A stretch of DNA of 64,000 nt, from the NCBI RefSeq assembly GCF_000471905.2, contig NW_006497735.1:2235803-2299802 (forward strand). The letters are read 5' to 3'. The stretch comes from Amborella trichopoda (lineage: Eukaryota; Streptophyta; Magnoliopsida; Amborellales; Amborellaceae). Made by a program: the position numbers and the translations under genes. The notes beneath the pieces were generated by a model. The model was given only the letters and a program-made list of their open reading frames with translations. It did not search any database and had not been told where the DNA came from. Shown here in pieces: positions 1-12,115 of this stretch; positions within the stretch are counted from its first letter, which is position 1, and every line of letters begins with the position of its first letter.

Positions 1-1450
1 GAGCAATCTTCTAGAAAGATCAAACTTGTAGAAGATTGTGGGCTCTATTGATTAGGAAGTTGCGTATCTTTGAAGCCTCCGTAAGTTATTTCTATCCTTA
101 TTTGACAAGTTAAGATAGTTTCCTAATTTTTTTTAAGAGATGAAAGAGATTCTTTCCATGTTTTGTGAGAGTCTAGTTTTCCTAAAACTATGAAGGAATT
201 GCTTGCCTAATTTTCAAAAATCTAGGAGACTAGGAAGTTAAGGAAAGTAGACATACCTTGAGTTCCAAACAAATTCTAATAAAGAAGGATTATGTCCTCT
301 ATAAATACACATGTTAGTCTATGTTCAATTCCAATCAAATTGAGCACTGCAATTTAGCTTTTCAATTTTGGTGAGAAGCGACCTTTGTTTAAGATATTCC
401 ACAACTCCTTTTATAGAAAGAGTAGCTGGAAATCTCTATCCAAGGTATCTTAGAATATCCCCCAAAGGTTAGGGTCCCTCTTCATATTTCCTTGAAGAGA
501 TTCCCCAAAACCTTAGCATGTGAATTTGAGGCTCTCCCTACGTAAACTTGGAACCCTTCTTTCCCCCAACACATGCCAATCTCAGGTTTCGACAAACAAA
601 TTCAAGCTCAATTCAGGCCTAACCAATCCAATCTCTTGTACTTTACCTCATTACTATCCCTATCCCTACACTTAATCTCCATAATCCATAAATCTAACTT
701 TATCCATCTTTTTCCGAATTTAATCCAAAAACCAATCCCATCATCCCCTTATTTTGGTGGAAATGTTGAAGTGTAGCAACTTGAGCATCCATTAAATGCT
801 TGACTCAAAACCTAAAGCTTACCTTAACTTTACAAATCTTCCCATAGAGGCTTAGCTTATAGTATAATCCCTTTATGCCTTCAATCATCCACTCCTACTT
901 AGTATAGGAGACGTAAATAATCCAAATCTCCAAAAACCTTATCTAGCTAGTACTGAGTAACCTACAGGAATCCCTTGCTTTCTAAGCCCACCTCATGTGG
1001 GAGCCAATCCCGTTTGCTGGCATAAGACGTAGTAGCGAACTACTCATTTAAAAATATCACTTCTAACTTAACATGGAAGTGTTGGCCATGGAAGCTACTA
1101 TTGCGTGACTTCCAATTTCAATTTATGTTGCAACATGCGAACACAAAGCGAATAAATAAAGGCAAACAAATAGAAGAAAGCATACCTTGTCGGACATGAC
1201 ATGCTTTTCATGAAAGATAATGGAATAAACTTGAAGTTGCAAAGCCAAGTAAGGTAAAAGGCTGAATTGCTTTGCATATTGATAGGGTTTTGTGCAATGA
1301 AAGTGGTCACATCAATGATAAATCTTGTTTAAAGGCCTTTACTTTGTTGATCCCATCCAAATTGTTCTTAAAGTGACCTACTATAGTTAAGTTCATAGTG
1401 GTGAAAGGATTGCAACGACATCATATTATAAAAAGATGGAATTTCAAATA
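1..1450. other. unassigned intron/repeat sequence
   Basis: No coding exon is recognisable on either strand. A TATAAATA word near 300, followed by sequence resembling a transcribed leader, could be part of an old LTR, but no partner repeat was found. If gene 1 continues to the left, this stretch lies in the intron after its exon 9. Confidence 0.3.
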
Positions 1451-1454
1451 TGTC

Positions 1455-1556
1455 ACCATCATCATCATCATCCAAGCCTTATCTCAATTATTTGGGGTCA
1501 GCGAATCATATTCTTTCATTCTTCTCCATCAAGGGCCATAGTTTCAGGAAGACCTC
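1455..1556 (+). repeat. short SINE-like repeat, copy 1
   Basis: A run of CAT triplets is followed by CAAGCCTTAT, then ATTTGGGGTCAGC and a 'gggccat' end. The same arrangement recurs at 42197-42277 on the plus strand and near 28690-28770 on the minus strand. The wording resembles a short dispersed repeat common in plant genomes, probably the tail of a SINE. The family assignment is from memory and uncertain; the recurrence is seen directly. Confidence 0.45.
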
Positions 1557-1636
1557 ACTACGCCTGGGTGGTGCAGCACGTCGCTTAAGGGGAGCGTCGA
1601 GCATATAACATAGGTTCAGAATTCAAGATAAGAATT

Positions 1637-1729
1637 TCAAATACGTAAAACATAATTATCTCTATTAACATATTGACTCCAAGTAAATACGTAAAACATA
1701 ATTATCTCTATTAACATATTGACTCCAAA
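1637..1729. repeat. 46-bp tandem duplication
   Basis: Two adjacent, almost identical copies of a unit beginning AAATACGTAAAACATAATTA and ending ATTGACTCCAA. The high identity suggests a recent local duplication. No function is visible. Confidence 0.8.
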
Positions 1730-2389
1730 AGGAGACTACCTTCACATCTGTTGAACATGCAATTGCCTTGATACTAAAAGAGTCGAATTATAGAGAATTT
1801 ATTCAACAAACATATTCACAAAATCACCCTATACCCTATATATTGTAAATTTACATCATAGTATCTAGATATAAAAACAGTTTTTACAAATAACAGTTTT
1901 TACATTTCCCTTTTTTGAAAGATGAATATATAAAAACCAGTAATAAAAAAAATCACCATTATGGTGGAAATTTATTACGACAAATTATGGAGAAAAGGAG
2001 CTAAAAAACTAAAATGTTTGGTAGAATAACTTCCCAATCCATCGTTGATGTGTCGATTCTACTTTAGGAAATAAAGTGCCATTATTTTCAGAAAGAACCT
2101 CTCTTAAAAATGTTTTGTAAAAGCAATATTTTGAAAAACCGACAGGGTGATCGCTGGGTCGATCAATATGGTGATCGAGATTTGGAGATTCGGTAGGGAA
2201 TCCATAAAAAGTTAGAACAGATTATAATAATTGTCGCCATTAGGCACTTCAAGGTCGTTCGAGAATTGGATAACCCCATCAACTATTTAGGCACATAATG
2301 TTCTTTTCTTGCTTGGTTATTTGATCATTTACTATTAGAACTTAAATGCAAAATAGAATGTAGTAGCAACAATTACACAAAGGAATAAC
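1730..2389. other. intron sequence after gene 1 exon 9
   Basis: AT-rich, with no recognisable exon. A minus-strand word resembling an initiator-Met primer-binding site (reading TATCAAGGC, about 1767-1778) hints at a decayed copia 5' end, but no LTR pair was seen. The SCPL exon with the active-site Asp, expected downstream of exon 9, was looked for here and not found. Confidence 0.35.
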
Positions 2390-2507
2390 CTATAAATAAA
2401 GGCTCGATAACCTTTCAATGTCAGATTCAAATGATGTTTGATCAAGCTTATCTTTTCCTTTCGATATGTGAGCTCATCAGTGCACCTTTTCCACCTTCCA
2501 GCAACTT
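2390..2507 (-). pseudogene. SCPL gene 1, exon 9 (WKRC...KGYRAFIY)
   Basis: This 118-nt minus-strand exon reads EVAGRWKRCTDELTYRK early and HLNLTLKGYRAFIY at its end, the segment that precedes the active-site Asp in plant serine carboxypeptidase-like proteins. It starts after a TAG acceptor (2508-2510) and ends at an AG/GTTATT donor. Length and both phases equal those of the homologous gene 2 exon at 52067-52184, which supports both ends. The exon itself is open. It lies 7.1 kb downstream of exon 8, with a copia element and a MITE in between. The exons coding the Asp and His motifs are not seen between 1 and 2389 and are either outside the window or lost. Confidence 0.85.
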
Positions 2508-3300
2508 CTACCTATCAATACCATGTAAATTTGTTAATTGAACCACAATATATCTCACAAATATATTATTAATATTAGAATTGATCAAATTAAATAATTC
2601 AATTGCTAAAAATTTCATCCACAGATGGCATGAAAGCTAGAGAAGGCAATAGATAATAACTCATTGTTTTCTAGAATGGTTGTTTATTCTTTTTGGGTAA
2701 ATTAGAATGGTTGTTTCAACTTTCAAGTGTTCTAAGGACAAGCCAAATAATTAAGGCATCGTATAGTCATCCATTTCATAATTATTAATGGAGTAGAATG
2801 TGACTAGACTATGTGATGTTAGAAACGCATATTACTAGAGAAAATTTATTACGTAAAAAATCACTGAACAAGAGAGCTGATTTCTCTCCAAGTTCCAAGA
2901 ATAGCTTTCTATTTTTTATGGTCCCTCTTGAATGATTTTTACATACCTTTCCCATAACTATCGTATTCATTCTTGAGTGATTTCACTCAAAGAAATCCTC
3001 AACCTTTCTCATATCTATCATTGAAAAGTAAAATTTTGCTAATGTACCGTGAAAGTGACGATAAAAATAATTTTAATAACAATTTTTTTGTCAAAGAATT
3101 GGTTGAGAGAGAAGATAGATATGAAAAGAGAAAATAGCTGTCAGCCATTGTGGATAACCAAGAAAGGGGCAGATAACTCTTTGATTTGGTTGTGTTTTGC
3201 AATGGTCTAGCTAGCATTGATGCTTATTCCCTTACGATATTAGACAGGTTTTTGCATCCAATAGTTAAGATTTCTCTCTACCCAAATCAATGGTTAAGCC
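2508..3300. other. intron 8 sequence, no gene seen
   Basis: AT-rich sequence between exon 9 and the copia remnant. A short CT microsatellite lies at about 3314-3332. No conserved protein was recognised in the short open frames. Confidence 0.4.
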
Positions 3301-3541
3301 TTCCAACTCTATAACTCTCTCTCTCTCTCCCTCTTAAAAAAAATGATTATTTGGGCTTTTATTGAGATGTGGCCCAAAAAAAGAAAGAGACTGCCATGTG
3401 CCATAGAAGATGGTCAAATGAATTATGGGAAATAAGACTGTTATAGTAAATAAAAAGTGATATTAAATACACCAAAAAAGGGAAGAGAGAGAGACCATGA
3501 AATAAATGGTGAACATGATGCCTTTGTGGCCAAATCCCAAC

Positions 3542-6500
3542 ACCCCCACTTGGCCAAAAGGCCAAATATATTAACGTTCCTTGGCCATAAGGTTTTTTCC
3601 ATATAAGGTTTTTACTCATTTTGATGTGGCCTTCTTGAAGGTTTTGTCCGTCTACAAGATTAGATCATTTATAGCATTGGGTGCCTCTTGAGTGGAAAAT
3701 TTATATTTCTCCAAGTCCTATCATGGTCACATGCTTGGAGAACATTTCAGTAGTCCTTAGTTAAGAGGTCTACTATTATATAAAAAGAAGGCAAATAACT
3801 TATTGTGTCTCTCTTTTTTTTCCACTCTATCTTGGTTATAGTGTTAATCAACTTCTATGTGTCTCCCCATGGAGCTGATTGCTCCACTTCTAATTAATGA
3901 ACTTGCAGCTTGGTTGTCACCAAATAATTGAACTAGTTCGTTGGTTATTTTCAACTTCAATCTGTAACAAAGTAGCTTATCCAGATGATAAAAGTAGAAG
4001 CTTTAGTACAAGCAATGTATTCTGCTTCTATTGTAGACCGAACAAGACAACCTTGTTTCTTGCTAAACGAAGAAACATAACCTCATTTGAAAGAGAAAAT
4101 ATGTCCAAAAGTGGACTTCCTATCATTAGGATCTCTTGAAAAGTCTTTATTAGAGAACCCTAGAATTTCTAGGTTATTAGCTTGATAACAAAATTTATAA
4201 TGTTTGGTTTCTTGGATATATTTAAGTATCCTTTTGATTGCTTGTCTATGAGTGATAGTTGGGTTGCTTTGAAATCTACTGACAAGTCCAATTGCAAAAC
4301 AAAGTTCAAGTTTTGTATAAAGCATAGCATACAAAAAGAACAAATAGCATGTTTGTAAGGAATATGTCCATTTTAGCCTTATCCTCATTATTGATTGGAC
4401 ATTCTTTCTTTGATAGCTTCATACTCTAACAAATATGAATTTTCATTGGTTTGCTATTTTTCATAAATCTTTGAAGAATATTTTCTAGATATTTTTCTTG
4501 AGATAAGTAGAGAATTCTAGAATTTATATCCCACATAATCTTTATTTCTAAAACGTCTGATGCTTCTACCATATCCTTCGTTTCGAAATGTGAATTAAAC
4601 CAAGATTTAGTTTTATCTATCATTTCTTTATCATTACTAGTTAATAGAATAACATCCACACAATTTAATCCCACTATTCTAAACATACACATAGTGATCC
4701 ACAATGTTAGCTATATAGCCAATTTGGAAAATTGCCTTATGAAAAGTTAAAGATCATTGCCTAGATGATTGTTTTAGACCATACAGTGATTTTTTTGAAT
4801 TTTTATACTTTTCTCCTTGACTTTTAACCATGTATCCCTTTAGTTATTTCTTATAAAAATATTATTTTACTTCTCCATTTAAAAAAGTTGTCTCAACATC
4901 TGATTAAAATAATTCCAAGTAAGAATATGCTCCTCGCACTAATATTATCCTTATAGATGCAATTTTTCTACAGGAGAATATGTCTCTACATAATCTACTT
5001 ATATTTTTAGTAAATCATTTGGCTACTAATCTAAACTTACATTTATCAAAAGTTCATTCAGCTTTGAATTTCCTTTTGAGGATGTATTTACATCCTATAG
5101 CCTTCATATCTTTAAGTAGATGTACAAGTTCTATAGTTGATTTCTTACAATAGAGTTAATTTCATCATCCGTAGAACTGATCCACTCAGATGACTCAGAT
5201 CAGTTGATTGCTCCGTTAGAACCACACATTTCATCTATCTCATCCTCCTTAAGTATACACAATATTCATCTAAATGGAGAAGAAGAGCTCTAGATCTCTT
5301 CCCACCCTCTTTATTTTTGTTTCTCACTATTCAAGTTTTCTTAAAAATGAGCATCACAACTCTCAATCAAGCTTCTATTGTCATGATCAAAAAACCTAAC
5401 ACTTAGAGTTATCGCAATACCCTATAAATGAAGATTTAATTATTTTACGATGGAATTTGTCTCTTTATGGATATGGGATGAGCACATGCGCAAGTCATCC
5501 TCAAATTTTTAATGTACTTAGATTTGGTTTTCTTCTTGTCCATAGTTCATAGGGGTCAATTATATAGACTTTGCTGGCATTGCTCAAAATGAACATAATT
5601 GTATTGATAGCCTCTCCCAAAGAATTTAGAGCTACATTGGCATGACCCATCATAGATCTAACCATATCTATTAAAGTCCCATTATGACTCTCAGCTGCAC
5701 TATTTTGTTGTGGGATATATTGTAAGGTTGTTTGACGTGTTATTCTATGGTCTCCACAAAAAATTGATTAAATAATTATGAGGTGTATTCTCCTCCCCTG
5801 TCAATCCTTTGATTTTTTTATGTCTGTCCAATTGAATTTTCATTTCTGCATTATATTCCTTAAATGTTTCCAAGGCATTGGGTTTTTTACAGATCACGTA
5901 TACATATCCATACCTAGGGTAATCATGTATAAATGTTATAAAGTATTTCATACCTCTATGTGTCTTGACATGCAATGTTTAAATAATTATTGGGATTTTT
6001 GTCCTTTAGGGAATGGCTTCCTTATCAATTTTTCTGAAAGGCACGGTTCACAAGTTTGAAATTCAATTTCTCTAAGATTAGGTATTAATCCTCTTTTTAC
6101 AAACTTTTGCATTTTATCTAAGATTGGTTTTTTACAGATCACGTATACATATCCATACCTAGGGTAATATGCCTTAATCTCAAGTGCCACGTATATGAAT
6201 CATTTTCAGTCACATTCATTGCCATATCGATATATAAATAAGTAACAACATTCATTCCATCAACAACATTAAGATATTATAAGTTTTCAAATTTCTCCTC
6301 CCAATCATTAATTTGACCATCTCTCCTAATAGACACCTTTCTAGACTGGAATTGGACTTCATAGCCGTTTTGATATAAGCTAGGGATAGAAATAAAATCG
6401 CGCCTCATATTGGGCACAACAAAGTACCAATGAGGAAGAAATTTATATTCCTAGGTAACTCCAGCTTGTAAGTGCCAACACTTGGCACAGCAGAAAAGGT

Positions 6501-7490
6501 GTCTATTTGGTTTTGACTTCAAGTCGACAAAACCATCCCTAGTTCTTGAAACATGCTTAGTTGATGCCAAGTCCACCCACCATCCTTTGAAATCATGGTT
6601 AGCCACCATAGACTCAAAATCGACACAAACTGGGTCAAGCTTCTTGTTGTTCTTGTGGTTGCTCCTCTATTCATTGTTCATGTGGTAGGCATTATAGGAA
6701 ACATTTTTATTAGGACATTTAGGTTTAATATGCTCTATCCCTCTTCACTTATAACATTTTGGCGGGTTATTGAAAACCTTTTCTCCTTGTAGTTCAAAAT
6801 CTTTTCCCTTCGCTTTAATCTGTTACTGTTATTTCAATCATTATGAGACCTAGGATGGGAATTTCTAGCAGAAGTTTGGAAAAAGTGTGATTCTGCATTT
6901 CCCTTTTTATTTCTTCTTTCTTCCTCTATACAATGATTACGGGTTCTCATGAAGGAGGGAGACTATTCAAATACTATTGACACTTGCATCTAAGGGGGAA
7001 TGGGGTTTCATGTTGCGACAAGGTCTTTAGCAAGAACAATGATTTTGTTAGCAGGCTCTACTACACATTCATTTTCCCTCATCCTACAAGAATTATATTT
7101 TTGAAATAAAATTTGAATATATATGGGTTTATGATACAGATCTATTCCTTTCTATCAATGCTTTCGGAGGTTTTATAATATTCAAATACCCTAATCAAAT
7201 CAGCCACCATAAAAGTAAGCAAGGTAGTTACCCTAATCAAATCAGCATCCATAAAAGCAAGCAAGGTGGTTTTTGCCAGTTGTCATCTTCCCATTTGTCA
7301 TGTTGTCTTCTACTTTAGGCAGTTGGGTTTAAACCCAATTCAGGTTTAGTAGAGCACAAAATACAATCCATCTTGCTTGAATTAAGATGTAGTTCATTTT
7401 TCTTTTCTATGAATTGAAGTTTGTCCTGTTAAGTTTTTCAATTTTAGATAGTTCACTTATCATCAATCTAGCAGCCTTGATACCAAAAGA
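3542..7490 (-). mobile_element. Ty1/copia retrotransposon, old and broken, in SCPL intron 8
   Basis: Minus-strand element, same sense as the SCPL gene. Parts from 5' to 3': a primer-binding site complementary to initiator tRNA-Met (TTGGTATCAAGGC, about 7470-7484), a gag region, integrase at 5745-6060 with YFITFIHDYPRYGYVYVICK, reverse transcriptase at 4426-4704 with VDVILLTSNDKEM and ILYLSQEKYLENIL, and RNase H at 4083-4388 with KSTFGHIF. The 3' boundary is a typical copia polypurine tract, CCAAGTGGGGG, running into TGTTGGG at 3542. LTR outer ends could not be fixed. Very broken, with well over ten breaks, so old. Confidence 0.8.
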
Positions 7491-9303
7491 GTATAGGAAT
7501 ATCAATGAAATTCAAAGTTTAGATCAACTGACCACTTTCTTGATAGATGATTTACTGACTTTTCGCATGATGATGATGATGGCACCTCTCTGATTGACAG
7601 TGGGTCACAGTTCCCCTTAAGTGGAACAACAGGTAGCGACCTCAAAAGAATTCCTTATGACTATGGACTGGCTACGGTTTAGATGGTTCTAGCATTTTGC
7701 CTAACAGTTGGCATGGTAGGCCAAAAAAAAAGAAGCCATGTGCAAGAAAAGAAACAAAAAATAGTTTTACATATATATATATATATATATATAGAAGATA
7801 TCTCCATAGACACTTTCTCTATTATTGTGAGTGTTGAATCTATATGTATACTTAAACGGTATGCTTGAACAATAAACAATGAATGAGAATGAATGATGTT
7901 TAATGGAGATACTCCTATTTATTATACTTGCAACGACCATACAAATAGCTAGTTGTGGAAATTGATATTTGTTGGATAGTTATAACGAATCTGATAATAA
8001 ATTGTGTCGGCGGTGGTTGTGCTTGCTTTCCTGTTAGGATTAATTTATTATTTTAATAGGTTTTCTATATACAATGATATGCTGAGGCTAACTCTTCCAA
8101 CTTGAATGCATAAAAATACCAAAAATTTCAAAAAGATAGAAAATAAAAAAGATGAACAAAAATGAACTACAATCATTCCTTTCAGCACCAAATTCCTTTC
8201 ATAGGTAAAATTTAAGATTCACACTTTCAGTGGTATATGGCAAGAAAATACTCAGTGCTTATTGTCTTAGTAATTTCATTTTTGCATGTTTCTTGGATGT
8301 TGATAGCATATTTTATAGTCAATTCCTCATTTTGATTTATTAATCCCAAGTCTCACATCTCTTAAATAACTATTAAAGAGCCATAATGTGTTCTCTTCTA
8401 CCTAGAGATTTATATGGACATGACTCATCATTCCACTAAAGCTTCCCCATTAAAATATGTTATGTACAACATGATTGAGAAACATAGAAGGATCATGACT
8501 CCATTGAGAAACATAGAAGGACCAGGACTCCACCATTAACCAAGAAAAGTAACATGATGCTATCATATTTTAAACTCATATCACATCTAGCACTTTCATT
8601 CTTCATCATGCTAATGCAATGATTATTACTTGAGATCCTAAGATATCAAATGATGAATTTAATAATATTTCATTCCTTTGATATTTATAGTGTTATTTTT
8701 CAATTTTGTTAGAAACCAGAAATCAACAACTGTGATGTTTTTTGCATATGTGCAACTTCATTATAATCTACCTAACATAACCACTGCAAGAATGTGGTGA
8801 TGTTATGTTTAATCAACCCCTCTTTCCAACTTGTTGGAAGAGGACAATCCGTATGCATATTTACTAGCCAATGGAGGTGTTAAGAATGCTTTCTTTTCTC
8901 ATAGACAAATTGAGATAGTGTTTTGGATCTCTACAACACTGGCGTTCTTTTGTTCTACAATTTTCTCACTTGCACAAAAAAGAGCAACCATTAAGATGGT
9001 CATTTTAAAGAAAAATAGTACCGGTTGTGCATGCAAATCCCTCCTTGAAGATTCTGAGTCAAATAGCACCATAGGCCGGTTCTCGTAATCCTAGAATTGC
9101 AACATGAAGTAATACATAACCTCAGTTCTATATAGAAAAATCTCAAAAGGATATGTACATTAACATGACAGAACAAAAGAATATATTTTTTCATATTTTT
9201 TCCTATTATGGGTAGACCGTAGAAATGTTTCTACCTTATTACAAACTATGCAATAAGCATCACTTAATTTTGTTAAGAGAAATGATATTGTTTTCTACTC
9301 GGT
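7491..9303. other. intron 8 sequence, no gene recognised
   Basis: The first few hundred bases may be a decayed copia 5' LTR. A (TA)n microsatellite lies at about 7759-7792. The open frame at 8831-9088 has no recognisable family motif and is probably chance. Confidence 0.4.
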
Positions 9304-9587
9304 TTGGTGCTCCACCAACCTCAAGAAGCAATTTTAAGATTTGAGGGCTAAGACAATTTTGAACCCCCTAATATCAGTCGATTCAAAGTTTGATTTTGTT
9401 TGGAATTCTCCTCCAAATCTCAATCCATCCCCCATCGAACTGGACATACCAGATTTTATTTGAGAGCCACAACAAATTTAAGGCATTTTTGGGACTCCAA
9501 TATTGTTTGTGGTGTGAAAAAATGATTTGCAAATATTTTTGCCTCTTCCCCACTATAAAGTAGTTTTTGAGGTGAGTGGAGCACCAA
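9304..9587. mobile_element. MITE with 12-bp TIR
   Basis: TTGGTGCTCCAC at 9304-9315 is repeated in reverse complement at 9576-9587. The similarity continues inward with one two-base difference (ACCTCAA on both sides). Total length is 284 bp with no coding capacity. No clean target duplication was found; a 10-bp direct repeat GTTTGGTGCT overlaps each end and blurs the border. It lies in intron 8, about 65 bp past exon 8. Confidence 0.6.
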
Positions 9588-9652
9588 GTTTGGTGCTTCG
9601 AACGCAGCACACTATCATTTTCCTTTAGTCAAATATTTGAAGGAATAACAAC

Positions 9653-9924
9653 CAAAATCCGTACATCTAGTGCTTCCATTAAAGATCTCTCCACATTTAA
9701 ATATGACTCACATAGCAGTAGATATCCCGGATGCGATGATATGTATTTGCATTTCTCACAGCTTTTCCAATAATCGCTCCTGGACAGTCAATTTGGTAGC
9801 CATTTTCTTCACAACCATAATTCATCCAAAGTCTTTCCTCCTCATAGCTGATACTACTATGGATTCCCAATTCATAGTGGCAGTGGGGGAAAAGAACATG
9901 TTCAATATTAATCCCATCAGTATT
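9653..9924 (-). pseudogene. SCPL gene 1, exon 8 (frameshifted)
   Basis: After a TTGTAG acceptor the exon reads TDGINIEHVLFPHCHYELG, matching the 'NxxHILEPxC' region of clade I plant SCPL proteins. The rest of the expected domain appears in another frame as GYLLLCESYLNVERSLMEAL followed by DVR, resembling the family's 'GYxLSYYWANDxxVREALHVR'. The switch falls near 9742, and the first frame meets a stop soon after, so the exon is disrupted at least once. The proposed donor (TTG/GTTGTT at 9652) is a guess. Homology of the second part is moderate rather than certain. Confidence 0.6.
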
Positions 9925-10006
9925 CTACAACAAATATAGAGACCGGTAATTTCTTAAACAATTACAAATTTGAATTCCAAATAGAAAGCTAGGAATAGAG
10001 TGCTAC

Positions 10007-10188
10007 TTTGTGATAAGCTTCCATGTTCTTTAGACAATCGGGTTCGTTGGAGTTCCAATAATTCCCTTGACAAGATATTCTTAAATCTTCATATAGTTTA
10101 TCTGAAATCAGTCCCATTCGATGAGCAAATGGAACCCTAGAATTGTAAAGGATATCATAATCTGTATGCTCATTGCCTACGGAATAGC
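10007..10188 (-). pseudogene. SCPL gene 1, exon 7 (acceptor damaged)
   Basis: The exon encodes YSVGNEHTDYDILYNSRVPF, AHRMGLISDKLYEDL and CQGNYWNSNEPDC, clearly the family's 'GYLVGNPxTD...SRIPFAHGMGLISDELYE' segment. The donor is CACAAA/GTAGCA. At the 5' end the Gly codon that should follow exon 6 in phase needs the base at 10189, but that base belongs to the only nearby AG (10189-10190). Splicing there leaves the exon one base short (182 instead of 183 nt) and shifts the frame. This looks like loss of a normal acceptor. Confidence 0.85.
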
Positions 10189-10555
10189 CTTGATATACCA
10201 TCAAACACGAACATGTATTAGAACAAAAATTAGACACTCAAAAGGTTACATATACCAATGTACACTTAATGACCCTTGTGACCAGATAGGGAGAACCACA
10301 TATTAAATGGAAAAATGTCATTAAATGTTGTAGGACACCATATCTTATATACAACATTGATAGTTTAGTATACTCCAGTATCTCAAAGACATCAGCTGTA
10401 TTCTAAATAATTTAAATTGAAAAGCAAGCGCTCAAATTCCAAATACAAACATAAATATAGAATGTAATCTTCTCCCTAATTTCTTGTAGACAACTAAAAA
10501 TAATCATCAACAAAGTCATAACCATGGTTTGAAAAAGAGAGGAAATCACAGTTAC

Positions 10556-10593
10556 CTTGAAGTTTATGTTTGGCTTCACACCTGCTTCTATAC
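10556..10593 (-). pseudogene. SCPL gene 1, exon 6 (38 nt)
   Basis: A small exon between GTGCAG and a GTAACT donor. With the last base of exon 5 it encodes GIEAGVKPNINFK, matching the family consensus 'GI(D/E)AGxKPxINFKGY'. Its phase joins exon 5 exactly (one base before, two after). Confidence 0.88.
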
Positions 10594-10791
10594 CTGCACT
10601 ATAAACCTACTGGTAACATATCAAGAAGAAGCCTACAGTAGATTTAGGAGTTACGTTATAGTACCATGCAGCAAATACGATGGCTAAATTGTAAGGATTA
10701 ACATGTAGCAAGTGGAAAACCTACATAACATTATGAACATAATAAGTACCTAAAATGATTTATGAATATAACAAGGACTGGACTGAGTTAC

Positions 10792-10894
10792 CCTTCACAA
10801 TTTCTAGTAACAATGTTGGGACATAAGCTCCAGCATACGAGCATCTAGTAATGTAAAGTGGATTAGACAAGAAATCAGGGTACTCGTGAAACCA
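10792..10894 (-). pseudogene. SCPL gene 1, exon 5, catalytic-serine exon
   Basis: The 103-nt exon encodes WFHEYPDFLSNPLYITRC, then SYAGAYVPTLLLEIVKG. In active family members this region reads 'WFxxxPxFxSNPFYIxGxSYxGxxVP', with the serine of G-x-S-Y as nucleophile. Here the serine is kept, but the residue two before it is Arg (codon AGA) instead of the near-invariant Gly, expected to damage the nucleophile elbow. The exon is otherwise open and in phase with its neighbours. Confidence 0.9.
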
Positions 10895-11208
10895 CTGCAT
10901 TATGACACTGTAAGAGACAATTGCCAACTATATGTTGTGAACTCAAATGGTGCATTTGTTTTATGAAGGAGAACGCAGTTTCAGAAACCGCATTTTTAGG
11001 GGAAGTGGATACCTCGAGTACCATGGGCAACCATGGAACTCACGGTACCTATTATTTAAATTTAAATATAAGGCAAGTGGATATCGCAATGTCCCCTTTT
11101 TATATAGCATTCCCCTGCTAACTCCTACTATACTGGAATACGAGGTTTCCAAAACCACGTCTTCCAGTTACCAAATGTGGAATAAGAAAAAAGAGGTGGA
11201 TAGCGGAC

Positions 11209-11330
11209 CTTTAAAACAAATTTATATAGATCTGAAACAGTCTTGGCATCATGTGTTTCATAATCATCATTATTATCACATATGAGAATCCTGCACCAGC
11301 AGGTGAATCCACCGCAACAATGTTGGACAC
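11209..11330 (-). pseudogene. SCPL gene 1, exon 4 (one base short)
   Basis: After a TTATAG acceptor it reads VSNIVAVDSPAGAGFSY, the family's 'VANIIFLDSPVGTGFSY' motif. The remainder, DNNDDYETHDAKTVSDLYKF then VLK, continues in a different frame. The exon is 122 nt where 123 would keep phase with exons 3 and 5, so a single base appears missing just after the FSY codons, near 11280. Whether this is real or a consensus error cannot be told here. Confidence 0.88.
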
Positions 11331-11596
11331 CTATAAAGCAGAGGAATTTGAAGTGGAAATTCCCTTTTAAATGGATTGAAAGAAACATGCCCATTGGCAT
11401 CTCATAGACATACTAAAATTCATTAGCTAAATAATACATGGTAAAGAGAATCCAGGCAAAAGCTCATTGTTCTCACATTCTATAGTTTTAAAACTTTAAA
11501 TGGTATGAACATGTAGCTTTAGATCATCAATAGAAAATTTCACATTTGAAAGACAAAGATAATAGAGATTTTGGTATGTTTCAACATGGACAATAC

Positions 11597-11676
11597 CTTG
11601 GTCCAAGGGAAAGGATTTAATTTCACTTTCACCCCATTGATCAAATAATCCTTATCCTCCTCAATCTTAAAAGGAC
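11597..11676 (-). pseudogene. SCPL gene 1, exon 3
   Basis: An 80-nt exon encoding (G)PFKIEEDKDYLING and VKVKLNPFPWTK, matching the family's 'GPLxF...LxLNPYSWTK'. The acceptor is TTGTAG and the donor AAG/GTATTG. The phase joins the end of exon 2 (CAC G) even though exon 2 lies about 24-27 kb away on the same strand. This phase match is the main evidence that the distant pieces are one gene. Confidence 0.88.
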
Positions 11677-11783
11677 CTACAATGAGATAACCTTTTAGTA
11701 ATATAGTTTGCATACTAAGGTTCTTAATGTCAAGCAAATTAAAATTCACCTATGATCAAGTAAATTAGACAAACAAATATAAA

Positions 11784-12106
11784 AGGTAGATCAAGCTCTG
11801 GAAACTCTCTAATTGATTACCTCGACCTCAAGATATTTACATATTGGAGAAAAAAAAGATTCTAAATCCTAAAATAGTACATCTTGTAACACATTATCTG
11901 GTCAATCCATTTTAAAGATTCCCAAATGTTTGTAGATCTACTCGATCTGACCATTTTTTAAATCTTAAATTTTATAATTAGAGGTGAAAATAGATTCTTT
12001 GAGCATCATAAGGATTTGCAACACCAAAAATTGCATCCTTCGATAAAGTTTGGAGATGCACCCTACTTTTATAGTTCAAGGTTGACACCTTATGCAAGGC
12101 ACACCC
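11784..12106 (+). mobile_element. Mutator-type MITE, copy A
   Basis: It shares with copies B to F a core containing a 'CATCTTGTAACACATT' word, 'GTAGATCTACTCGATCT' and 'AAATTTTATAATTA'. It runs from AGGTAGATC to ACACCC. The 9-bp flanks aaatataaa (11775-11783) and taatataaa (12107-12115) differ at one base, fitting a Mutator-sized target duplication. It lies in intron 2, about 110 bp upstream of exon 3. Confidence 0.7.
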
Positions 12107-12115
12107 TAATATAAA

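Noticed and set aside
1767-1782. Primer-binding-site-like word on the minus strand
   Set aside because: It fits a copia primer-binding site (TATCAAGGC), but no LTR end or gag lies next to it, so no element was called.
3366-7748. Copia LTR pair suggested by CCATGTGC-type words at 3366-3405 and 7709-7748
   Set aside because: The similarity is short and does not extend to the LTR ends, so the LTR limits were left open.
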